This document shows, one piece after another, positions 10,693 to 20,008 of a stretch of DNA of 64,000 bases (position 1 is its first letter; each line of letters begins with the position of its first letter). Made by a program: the position numbers and the translations under genes. The notes under the pieces were generated by a model. It was not told the DNA's origin. It was given only the letters and a program-made list of their open reading frames with translations, and ran no database searches. The DNA is taken from positions 5,044,501 to 5,108,500 of the forward strand of contig OX621263.1 in assembly GCA_951640165.1 (NCBI GenBank), read 5' to 3'. Origin of the DNA: Pseudoips prasinana. Taxonomy: Eukaryota; Arthropoda; Insecta; Lepidoptera; Nolidae.

Positions 10693-10944
10693 GAAGTTAT
10701 ACTTCTTAATATACAACTTGAACATAGTTATCAATTTTCATACCACCTAGAACTAACGTCATGCTGTTATTTTTACGATGCGCGCGCACGTTGCGCGCGC
10801 ATCGTAAAAATTCACTCTCATACATTTTCATACCACCTAGAACTAACTTCATGCTGTTAAATTTTTTGGTGTCGGTGTGCGCGCGCATCGTAAAATTCAC
10901 TCTCATCATTTTTCTCCATCGCGCCAAAAGAAGTATAACTTCAA
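10693..10944. repeat. Non-autonomous element with GAAGTTATACTTC ends and internal duplication
   Basis: The ends gaagttatacttct (10693) and agaagtataacttc (to about 10943) are inverted repeats. The interior has two tandem blocks starting 'tttcataccacctagaacta' (about 10736 and 10828), each followed by a GC-rich 'gatgcgcgcgca' core. The first core is a perfect hairpin at 10770-10810. A fragment of the same family, continuing into 'ttttggcgcgatggagaaaa', occurs at 42829-42865. Confidence 0.65.
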
Positions 10945-11001
10945 TAAACACGTATCCATTTTATTTTTATACTTATTGCATTTCCAATTCTTCGGAAAAG
11001 T

Positions 11002-11156
11002 TCTAGAGTGGCGTCCACGAATCGGAAGACACAGAGTGGGCAGGCTCCCCTAAAAGATGGACCGATGATCTTGCGTGGGTCGCTGGAAGCCGCTGGACGC
11101 GCGTAGCCTTTATCCAGCAGTAGTCCTCTTTCGGCTCACATGGTGGTGATGACTGT
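11002..11156 (+). repeat. RTE-type LINE 3'-end fragment
   Basis: It encodes a decayed LEWRPRIGRH... C-terminus and ends near 'ggtggtgatgactg'. It is the same tail as the fragments at 25160, 31317, 41651 and 61320, in the opposite orientation to most of them. Confidence 0.65.
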
Positions 11157-12215
11157 TGATTCCTTCTACATATTTAGCTATGAGAGAAAGAGAGAAAGAA
11201 AAATGTGTGCAATGTCACCCTTCCCTCTCTTGCCCCTCTTCATAACATCATTTTAACTAACCCTCTTTCTATCTTTACTAACTTATCAATTTCCGTTCGC
11301 CCCACGCCCGATCACACTTTTCATAACACTCGCCTCACGCATATAGCTTACCAAAGAAGTCTTTCTTCAAATATTCTAAACGACTGTTTTTTTTTTAATT
11401 CCGTTTTACGGCTCTGGCTTCTTTGGCCTTATGAGCCTTTAGTAAATATATTTTTATATAATTTATTTCCATCATTGTCAAGTAAAGTCCGTCACAGTCC
11501 AGTCATATAAATAGTCCTTGTCCAACCCCAGTAAAGCGGTGGAGACTTTACTAGAGGCTTTTATGGAGTTTTGGTATCAACACGGAAAATCACAATTCAC
11601 TGCAATATCGCACTTTCCTCCACTTGTGTACGTTGTCGAAGATGTTATGTCTAAAAATCCACCATATTTACACATAAAAACTCCAATTTACACCAGTTTT
11701 ATAAAATAAAACATAACCTCGATGCATCTTTTTCCGCGTTGGCGCCAAAAAACCTAAACGACTGTTATGATGACGCATACTTAGGCACTAAGTATCTAAT
11801 TGAAATGACTCCTACATAATTTGAAAATACATCACTCTGACAGTTTTATGCGACAGTCCGTCTGACAACTCTTACTCGGAAACTATAAAACAATTATAAA
11901 TTCAATGCACAGGCGATTCGGAAGCAATTCTATAGTTTACGGCCAATAATAAAGTCATAGACAACAGGTGGAGTGTTCATATTATTTTATGACGTCGTGA
12001 TGGCATGGGATGAGTCATTGTGACATTAAATTATGCAATGCATATCTCTACTATAGTCTATGAAACCATACTTTAATATGTATAGCATATAAGTACTTTT
12101 ATAATTTTTTTATTAAAGTAATCAAACCCGACGCTGGAGGAACTCTATTTTTTACATATTTATTTATATCTAATTATAAATATGTAAAGAATAAGAAATT
12201 AAATACATGATTTCG
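11157..12215. other. No recognisable gene
   Basis: AT-rich sequence with short open frames (for example 11205-11510 and 11518-11709 on the plus strand) that show no domain, codon bias or splice context I can support. I see no copies of this block elsewhere in the window. Confidence 0.5.
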
Positions 12216-12310
12216 AATAATAATAATATCTTGGGATATTATACACAGAAGTCCATCTGATCCCAAACTGAGCTTGTACTATGGAAACCAGATAACTGAT
12301 ATACTACTTT
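12216..12310 (-). repeat. SINE family B, 3' fragment
   Basis: It holds the 3' half of family B: 'taataataatatcttgggat' then 'tgatcccaaactgagcttgt' and 'accagataactgatatacta'. The tRNA-like head is absent. Confidence 0.7.
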
Positions 12311-12639
12311 ACTTTTAAACTGCATGCAAATTTTAAAAAGTAAATGTATAATAATAATATTATACATTTAGTTTTACTTTAATAATTACCTACTTTAATA
12401 ATTACCTTAACTTTAATAATTACCTAGAATAAATTCCAATGTTTTAATGTTATGCGAAATTGGAAAACCAAATGAACAGTTTATAAAATAACTTCCACCT
12501 TTAGGAAGCTACATTACCAGCAAGACACAAAGGATTTTTTTTTAAAGAACTATAATTAAAAATAAATAATGCTTGTTTTTTTTCATCATCCACCTGTACT
12601 TGTCAAACACACAATGTAGCAGTAAAGTCCTTTACAATA

Positions 12640-13258
12640 TCGACAATGAAGGGTTCTGTAGCAGTAAGTATTTCAGTTGATTAAATGAAAGGTAAATTGT
12701 GGTTTACAGTTTATGACGTATTAAAAAAACTATTTACCTACTTTACCTACTTAACTATTTATCTACTTCCACCGAAAATTGGTTTGAACGAGATCTCTCG
12801 TTCAAACCAATTTTCGGTGGAAGTTTGCATGGTAATACATCATATATTTTTTTTAGTTTTATCATTCTCTTATTTTAGAAGTTACAGGGGGGACGGTTGC
12901 GTCTCTCGCGCAAACTATTCAGTTTAGAAAAAAAATAATATTAGAAACCTCAATATCATAAAGACCTACCCATTGAATCCCCACATTTATGGCTACGATG
13001 AAAAATCAAATAAAAATAAGATTCAGTTCTATGTATGGGGAAACCCCAAAATTATCGTTCTTTTTCTATTTTTGTGTGAAAATGTTAATGCGGTTCACAG
13101 AATACATCTACTTACCAAGTTTCAACAGTACCGCTCTTATAGTTTCGGAAAAAAGTGACTGTGACATACGGACACACAGAGAGACAGACAGACATGACGG
13201 ATCTATAAGGGTTCCGTTTTTTGCCATTTGGCTACGGAACCCTAAAAACTGAACTTAA
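12640..13258 (+). repeat. Dispersed repeat family D, copy 2
   Basis: It is collinear with 7475-7842 plus 9822-10120 and shows the empty site of the R1-like insertion. The end 'agggttccgttttttgccat' / 'ggctacggaaccctaaaaa' forms a short inverted pair. Open frames in it (for example 12989-13252) have counterparts in neither copy's coding sense and look non-coding. It contains a perfect palindrome at 12766-12823 absent from copy 1. Confidence 0.75.
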
Positions 13259-13789
13259 AGGCCGCGTCCCTTAGTTTGGTCTGTCTTATCACAAAAAAAT
13301 GTTGAGAAATCCTAAAATAAATATGAAGTTAATTACGTGCTACGTATTTTTAAATTAACTACCTACTATATTAATAATTTCAAGATCTTTATACATTGCA
13401 AATCTCCGAAATTATTCAAAACAATTCATTACCATCTCAGCCGCATTATAATAAGCTTTAACAATGGCATATAAAAGACCTATAAAACTTTAATAATTAA
13501 ATTAAGCACTATTACAAAATTGATTTCCTTACATCGTAAAATCGATTCTTAAAATTGATTTCTAATCGTTAATCGAGCAATTTGTATGCTACCGACTTGG
13601 GGGCAATGGATTCCAAACATTTAGGTTGTGTGCAACATATATTTAGATACTACCTACATAAATAATATTATTATCTATTGAATAACGGTTATAGCCACAG
13701 TATAAATATAATAATACTGCCAACTTACAGACTAAACTTGGTCTGCAAGGCATTCTGCTGCTTGCAAATATTGAGCCTGGTTAAAGACT
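13259..13789. other. No recognisable gene
   Basis: AT-rich spacer between repeat D and a SINE. Nothing I recognise on either strand. Confidence 0.5.
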
Positions 13790-14198
13790 GCCGACTAGCC
13801 GAATTTCGGCCACGGCGGCCAGTCCAGAGATTAGCCATCTGCACGGGGCACGGGACATATTATAGTGCTCAAGTGTGTGCGCAAACACAGGAGCACTTTC
13901 TATTCCATCACTCTCATGATCTGATGGGATGCCTAGCGACACGACCGGAAAGAGGTCAGGCACAGGACCGACGGCTTTACGTGCTCTCCGAGGCACGGGC
14001 GTATAATACCGCCAACTCCCAGACTTCGGGCTGATGCTGAGAAATTTTTCTTTCTTTTACAGAAAAGTCCCAAAATCACTTATGGTCCGACCCGGGATTT
14101 GAACCCAGGACCTGCGTTATTTATTATTACGACTGCCTCGTTGGTCTAGCGGTAGGAACACGCTACAGGCACGCACGAGGCAGTCGTAATAATAAATA
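13790..14198 (-). repeat. SINE family C copy with inverted head
   Basis: The body (13790-14117) reads on the minus strand from the B-box 'gggttcaaatcccgggtcgg' to 'ggccgccgtggccgaaattc'. The tRNA-like head (14118-14198) is rearranged: perfect 23-bp inverted arms tatttattattacgactgcc... at 14118-14140 and 14176-14198 enclose an A-box segment 'ttggtctagcggtaggaaca' in the opposite sense. Other copies: 35637-35945 and 63686-64000. Confidence 0.75.
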
Positions 14199-14619
14199 CT
14201 AACACTAGAAAATAAGTTATTTTTATGTTACTATATGAAATAAAGTTATACAATACAATACAATTAAACAGATGTGTATAGATACTTTTACATTAATTTC
14301 AATGGGCCTTTTTTCGGTAATTATTCCTCCGTTGCGTGTCGGATTTTTATGAATTCAGATATATGCATTCACTCACTACCACTGCGTCAAATTTGTAGAA
14401 GATCAGTCCAGTATTTCTGACATGAATGAATGAATGAACTACATGAGTCACCTAAGAAACATCTTCGATTGCACTCAGCTCAATAAACTTTTTATTTATT
14501 TATTAGATGACGTTTACTGTTCGCTTAGGAGCTTTAGCTAATTTAGCTTAGGCTCTTTGCTTCGACGGGCAGCAGAGGCGACAAGGATTCAAGTTTTCTC
14601 GGACATAAACGATGTAGTA

Positions 14620-14950
14620 CGCCAAATCAAATATCAATTGATCGAACACTATAAATTGTGTGTAAATATTAGAACTTTCATAATACCGAATGATTAATGA
14701 ATCGAACATTCGCTACTAGAAAAGCACGTGAGGATAGGTTAGAACTGCGACTATACAATGCACGAGTAGATCGCGCGAAGCGAGCGTGCCGCGGCAGCAG
14801 CCGGTGAGTCTACAAATCAATCGTTTATCGCTAAAGGATACATTCGATATTGTGACATTCGAGTAATTAGACATTCGATTTACAGTAGTCGATCAATTGA
14901 CATTCGATTATTTAGCATTCAATTTGGCATAGTATCAATGTATCATCCGA
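14620..14950. repeat. MITE family I, diverged copy
   Basis: It shares 'aacattcgctactagaaaag', repeated 'gacattcga' motifs and the end 'attcaatttggcatag' with 54217-54662 and 55736-55918. The left end is poorly preserved ('gtacgccaaatcaaatatca'). Confidence 0.6.
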
Positions 14951-16080
14951 CTACAAAATGAACAACCCGAGCCAGAGGGAAAATTTTTTTTTGTTACCAA
15001 CCTCGACTCGCTAATGGCGTAGAGATGCATAAATATTCATTTTTGGGAGTATATGTTCAACTAAGTACCACGTTAATACGCGAAACCGCGATTCCACTCA
15101 TCCCATTAAGGATCTAGGAGGGCATTTCATCAATACCATTAAAGGCATGGCAAGACCGTACCTGCACCGTATACGTCCGTCTATCTAGGGTTAAGTTATG
15201 AACAGCACACCCCGGCACATCTTTGCGGGTTCCCGACCTTACAAGGCCTATTATTTATATACGTTGTTAAGAAGAAAACTTTAGCCACTTGAGGCAACTT
15301 AAACTTTGACAGCCTCTGTAAACCGTGAATCAATGAGTGCTGCACAACGATTTTGCATACAATATTATTATGCCGACGTATTCGGCCCGCAATCGTCTCG
15401 TAATTGTCAGCCATATTGGATTGTTCGCGCCAAAACTTGCGCTGACTAATTTGAAACAATGGCACTCAATTACTTTAATATTAATTAGTTTAATTGTTCG
15501 GTTCGTTTTGTTTAATGGTGTTATTTAAATATAATATATTGTTACAGTGTTATTAGGATAATTTATTTTAATAAACTCCCGGCATTATACGTTGTCTATG
15601 AGTAGAATACATTCACACGGACGCTGAAAAATCTTTGTAAATTTATCCTAATCCCTTTTTTACTTGAGTTAAAGTCGAAATTAGCGCGTAGCCTAAACTC
15701 ATAATCAAAATAACAATCAAAATAAATACCTTTATTCATAAAAGAGGACCAATTCGAACCATATTCAAATGAATAATATTGTTTCCTTATGCGCTATAAA
15801 TATGAATAATGCTAACAAGGAAAATTCGACTTTATTACACATCATTACGGTTTACTATCTAATAATGATTGATCTTCCACCAAAGTAATTCCGCACTTAG
15901 ACATATTTTTGAATAATTAAATCTGTGAACAGAGAGGAAACTTAGTTTGGAGTCATGCTTACCTTCACTCTTCATAAGTTCATTAGTGAATGTGATTGAT
16001 TAATTAGCTTCTCAGGAGTGAACTTATTATGTTGCCAATCATCTCTAAAGATGGGTCTTAATGCTGTGGACTACGAAAGA
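14951..16080. other. Mostly unannotated spacer
   Basis: It holds one weak minus-strand ORF (15196-15414, listed separately). The rest is AT-rich with no repeat family I can match inside the window. Confidence 0.45.
15196..15414 (-). CDS. Weak candidate small ORF, unknown
   Basis: ATG at 15414 lies in a good context (caatATGG) and opens 72 codons starting MADNYETIAGRIRRHNN. The frame continues upstream to 15465, so the start is uncertain. The product is basic with a cysteine-rich end (QRCAGVCC). No domain is recognised. It could be a first exon, a transposon scrap or chance. Confidence 0.2.
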   Translation of the reverse strand: MADNYETIAGRIRRHNNIVCKIVVQHSLIHGLQRLSKFKLPQVAKVFFLTTYINNRPCKVGNPQRCAGVCCS

Positions 16081-16092
16081 GAAGAGAAACGG

Positions 16093-16316
16093 GCATGTTG
16101 GCGTTGTTGGTAAATGCTTGCCTTTCACGCCATAGGTCGTGGGTTCAATTCCCACTTAGGACAGATATTTGTGTGCACGAACATGTTTGTTTGTCCTGAG
16201 TCTGGGTGTTATTATCTATATAAGTATGTATTTACAAAAGAAAAATAGTATACCAGTTATCTAATTTGCATAGTAGGCACAAGTTCTGTTTAATTTGGGA
16301 TCAGATGGCCATTACA
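16093..16316 (+). repeat. SINE family B, copy
   Basis: The tRNA-like head has the B-box-like 'gggttcaattcccactta', then a body with 'tgtttgtcctgagtctgggt' and the 3' part 'ccagttatctaatttgcata'. Fuller copies lie at 56347-56612 and 63106-63324. Confidence 0.78.
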
Positions 16317-16357
16317 GCATTGTACAAGCGTTAATCTAATCTCAAAAATGGGAAATC

Positions 16358-16455
16358 ATAAATTTAATCGTTCGGCGGGTCTCGAACCTGCACCATCTAC
16401 CAATCCGGGGTAGGCGCTCTGCGTTAAGCTACGAACGATAAACACTGGCAGATCA
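16358..16455 (-). repeat. SINE family F head (tRNA-like)
   Basis: On the minus strand it shows an A-box-like 'tagcttaacgcagagcgcct' and B-box 'ggttcgagacccgcc'. Related pieces lie at 41845-41940 and 43440-43500. The spacing resembles a tRNA, but copies are scattered and the 3' part is not tRNA, so it is a SINE or tRNA pseudogene. Confidence 0.55.
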
Positions 16456-16836
16456 AATTTAGGATTCCCTTGCTAACACCCTTCCGGAGGATGTAGGTAT
16501 TATCCATCGGCTTTGTTTTCAAGAAACATGGCCGACTGATATGTTCACAGTTGCATGTGAAAGATCATATCAGATTGATAACACCTTCCAAATTATTAAA
16601 TTTGAATTCTTAGCATTATTCGCTATGCAAAGCATTAATCAAATCTCAAAAAGGGTTTTATTGTTTTGTTATTTATAATTTAAATTTTTGTTTTGTTATC
16701 TATTTCATATTAATTTCAATTTTAACTGATTGTTATGTAACCAACTGTAAACTTTATTTTCGTGTAATTAATGCTGTGTTCACTGCTAGAAGGCCAACCA
16801 CTAATGCTATATTTGTTTAATGTTATTTAAATTGTA

Positions 16837-16973
16837 CAGACGCAAGCACATTGAGCTACCCCAATCTGACAAATTTATTTTATAGATTTTCAACATTTTT
16901 TCACATAAGCATAAGGTTCACTTTCAATTGGGGAACTTTGACGGATTGGGGTAGCATCATGTGCTGGCGTCTG
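16837..16973. mobile_element. Palindromic 135-bp MITE (family P), copy 1
   Basis: The ends cagacgcaagcacat and atgtgctggcgtctg are inverted repeats flanked by TA. An inner inverted pair 'accccaatctg' / 'gattggggta' makes nearly the whole element fold back. Six further copies are listed below. TA flanks suggest mobilisation by a Tc1/mariner-type transposase. Confidence 0.82.
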
Positions 16974-16975
16974 TA

Positions 16976-18290
16976 AAAGTGTTTTGGCCAGTTTAGATAA
17001 TCCAATAAAAAATAAAAAAACGCAGTAATTAGAATAGGACTAAAATTTAATTTATAATTGTAATTATTTGCTTAGCAACCTTATTTAATGACATACATTA
17101 TCCATGAATACATTAAATTTAGTTAAATTACCATCCAGTTTCCTTCTTTATGAAAAAATATTTAACAGAAAAATTAACAAAACTTATTTATAACAGCAGC
17201 TCGTGAAATCAAAGTAGGTATGTTTTGGCCAGTTTAGGGAACTTAATAATAAATTTTAAAAAAATCACATTAGAATAGAACTAAAATTTCATTTATGATT
17301 GTTTTTATTTGCTTAGCTAGCTTATTTCATTACATTATTATTATTCTTATTTTAATGGGGGCTTGATGCCTTGTTGGCATCTTGCTACCTCAACCATTTC
17401 TGATTTATTGTAGCAGAGCTCCTTGATAATTTAGAGTTCACCGCTTAATCATATAGCTTTAATAAACATCCAGATTGATTTTGCAGTGAGTATTTGTATC
17501 TCTTCCAATTCCATGATATGCTGTCCCAAGTAGATACTCCTGTAACGCATTAGTGGTCCGCTTGAGCACAAAATGTGCATTGGAGTTTCCTCTGATTCTT
17601 GATAGAATCTGCAAATTGTGCTGTCGACTAACTTTAGGTTGCACATGTGCTTAATTAGCTTGACAGTGTCCGGTGATGATTCGAGTTACCGCACATGTTT
17701 TGTAGCGTTTGAATTCAAGTAATTCTTTCGACAATTCTTTGTTGTAGCCCCTGATAGCCGCCTTTGAGTGTAGAGATCCAGCTGAGGATTTCCACTGTTC
17801 TACGGCTGCTGCTGTGCATTGGTCGTTGAGAATGGAGTCGGCTCTTAGCTTGTTTATACCACAAATTGGTTCAGGTCCGTTTTGAGAGTGAACGGCTCCA
17901 AGTCTCGCGAGCTCATCTGCCTTCTCATTCCCGTCTATTCCTGAGTGCCCAGGTACCCATCTGAGTGTGACTCTGTTGGATTGTCCCAGGGAATTCAGGT
18001 TTTCTTTGCAGCATTGTACTTGTTTTGACTTGGTTTCAAAAGAGTCCAGAGTTCCATTCGGCTTTACGAACTCTTTGGTTGGTAACCTTTGGCTTGATGG
18101 AATTATTGTTAGTTTGATACGAACCTGGGAAGTGGATGACTCTTTATTTATGACATGATTGTTTCATGACATACATTATCCATGAATACATAAAATTTAA
18201 TTAAATGACCATCCAGTTTCCATCTTAATATAACAGAAAAATTAACCCCTATAACAGAAGATCGTGAAATCTAAGTAGATATACACATCT
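16976..18290. repeat. Tandemly duplicated block split by a LINE fragment
   Basis: Two blocks occur twice. Block 1 'gttttggccagtttag...tttgcttag' is at 16979-17088 and 17222-17330. Block 2 'acattatccatgaatacat...gatcgtgaaatc' is at 17094-17215 and 18171-18275. Together they form a duplicated unit of roughly 240 bp, the second copy being interrupted by 17340-18160. Confidence 0.7.
17420..18120 (-). pseudogene. LINE ORF2 C-terminus: RNase H and Cys/His end
   Basis: On the minus strand the frame encodes RWVPGHSGIDGNEKADELAR, the RNase H1-type motif found in ORF2 of I-, LOA- and some jockey-group LINEs. It is followed about 100 residues later by TRIITGHC and a Cys/His stretch CRFYQESEETPMHILC. 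A stop and frame change lie near 17640. No reverse-transcriptase motif is present in the fragment, so it is 5' truncated. It sits inside a tandem duplication of local DNA. Confidence 0.75.
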
Positions 18291-18771
18291 TTACGTAAAT
18301 TGTTTTTATATTTACATATAAAACAATTGAGAAGTGATTTTAAATAGAAATAGAACGGAAACCATAGTCTAAAAAAGTACATACGACTATTCTAGACCAT
18401 AGACAATTCAAGCTTAGACTAACAAAACAAACGCCGTCATATTACCACCAAAACAGACAATGGATTTCAAATTAGCTGGCTACTGCATTGATTTATTGCT
18501 AATTCATTAGAAACAAGACTTCAGACGTGGTTTGTATGACAATAATTTTAATTTTATGGACTAAAATTTGTAGTTAGGTAGATAGGTACCGCTAATTCGT
18601 GTCGCAAACAGCCTTGTGTGGGAAGAACATTCGTGTAGTTTTCGGGAATAATGCCGTGTAAATCAAGATGATTGATTCATTGCGATAGAACGATTTAACA
18701 ACAGATAAAGTTATCAAATTTTAATTTTATAGCGTAATTTTTTTATTTATTAAATAACTTAATTTATTTAG
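18291..18771. other. No recognisable gene
   Basis: AT-rich spacer up to the inverted repeat of the transposon at 18772. Nothing recognised. Confidence 0.5.
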
Positions 18772-19089
18772 AAAGGACCATGAGTCAAATTGGGCTCAGT
18801 GTCCAACAGAGTTATAGCATACGCCGTTGTGAAGGATTTTGTTTGTACTAAAATTGTTACTATGGGCACCACCTTCAATTCCATTGCAGAAAAAAGATAT
18901 GCACCTAAATAGGTTTTGTAGAAAAAAACAATTGTTAGGAGTCGTAAAACTTATTGAAACAATATACTCATTCTTAAAATACTTAAAATAGTGGTAAACA
19001 ATAGATGCGCCTGCGCCCGTGTGATTTACAACACTCTCCATCCCTTTCACGCTTCCCGGACGCCTGCGCGGGCGCCCGTCTACTCTCAA

Positions 19090-19094
19090 TCAGT
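19090..19094 (+). promoter_or_regulatory. Possible initiator (TCAGT) of the transposon
   Basis: TCAGT, the arthropod initiator consensus, lies about 200 bp before the presumed start codon in the GC-richest part of the 5' region. There is no supporting TATA box. It is weak evidence on its own. Confidence 0.25.
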
Positions 19095-19494
19095 CGACTC
19101 GTGATTCTCACGTTGTTAGCTGTGTTTCCGTGTATCCTCTCTTGTTCTGTGATTTACCAACCCTAGCTTGTTGTTTTGGACTCTGTTTATGCTTACGTAT
19201 TGGTGCGCTTGGTGATTTATTTATTATATTAAACCTGTTAACTTGACCTGGACTGTTTATGGACACTGATTTACCTACCTGTTTTTGCAATGGCTACCGA
19301 TGGACGGCGTTGTGTGTTGTGCCCACGTTCTGTTTTGCGACAACGGCGGCATATTTTAGATGAACACTTACCAGAAAGACAACCCCGGTATGCAGAATAT
19401 ATTCAACAAAATGCGCTCACCGAGGTAAGTGTACTCATTTCCTGTACACGGCACATATACCTGTTATAAATCTGTATTTAAAATGTCTGTATGT

Positions 19495-19796
19495 CATTCT
19501 ATCGGCTCATATTTTGAGAACTACTGAACCAATCTTAATACAGTTTGTTTCATTAATACATAATTATGGGCTACTTACCATCACGCTAAGTTATCGAAGG
19601 GGAAAGCAGAGAGGTTAAATATGAGAGAGGTCATGAAAAAAACGGCGATTAATTAGAAATCCCATTCACTATAAAAGTGGGACCTAAAAAATCCGATTTT
19701 TACGTGACCTGTGCTGCGGCCATAGCTATAGGCTATAAAAATCCCAAGGGTATGATTATCAAGTCTACGCGGACGGAGTCGCGGGCAAAAGCTAGT
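19495..19796 (+). mobile_element. Helitron-type insertion in the transposase intron
   Basis: It ends 'cggagtcgcgggcaaaag' + CTAG at 19796 or just before. A short hairpin precedes the CTAG terminus, as at Helitron 3' ends. The same terminus bounds the helicase-bearing element at 52212. The left end is not exact. Confidence 0.6.
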
Positions 19797-19936
19797 CAAA
19801 AATAATATGTCGCAGAAAGTATTTTATTTATTGAATGTTATTTTCAAATAGTCTTTACTTTTTTTAGGTCGCGTTTAATAACATCCAAGCCACATGCCAT
19901 CGGTGTTGGCAAGTAGTGCAAAATGCAGTTCGACAA

Positions 19937-20008
19937 CAAGAACCGCAAGACCCACAAGAACCGCAAGGCCCACAAGAACCGCAAGGCCCACAAGAACCGC
20001 AAGACCCA
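19937..20008 (+). repeat. Coding minisatellite, 4 x 18 bp
   Basis: Four near-identical units caagaaccgcaaggccca encode QEPQ(G/D)P repeats in exon 2. Open frames on the other strand (Gly/Ser/Cys repeats) are shadows of it. Confidence 0.85.

Noticed and set aside
11205..11709. Plus-strand ORFs of 101 and 63 codons
   Set aside because: Low-complexity, no recognisable domain, no supporting splice or promoter context.
13678..14034. 118-codon plus-strand ORF
   Set aside because: It lies mostly in the body of SINE C, and its counterpart at 63752-63985 is the same SINE.
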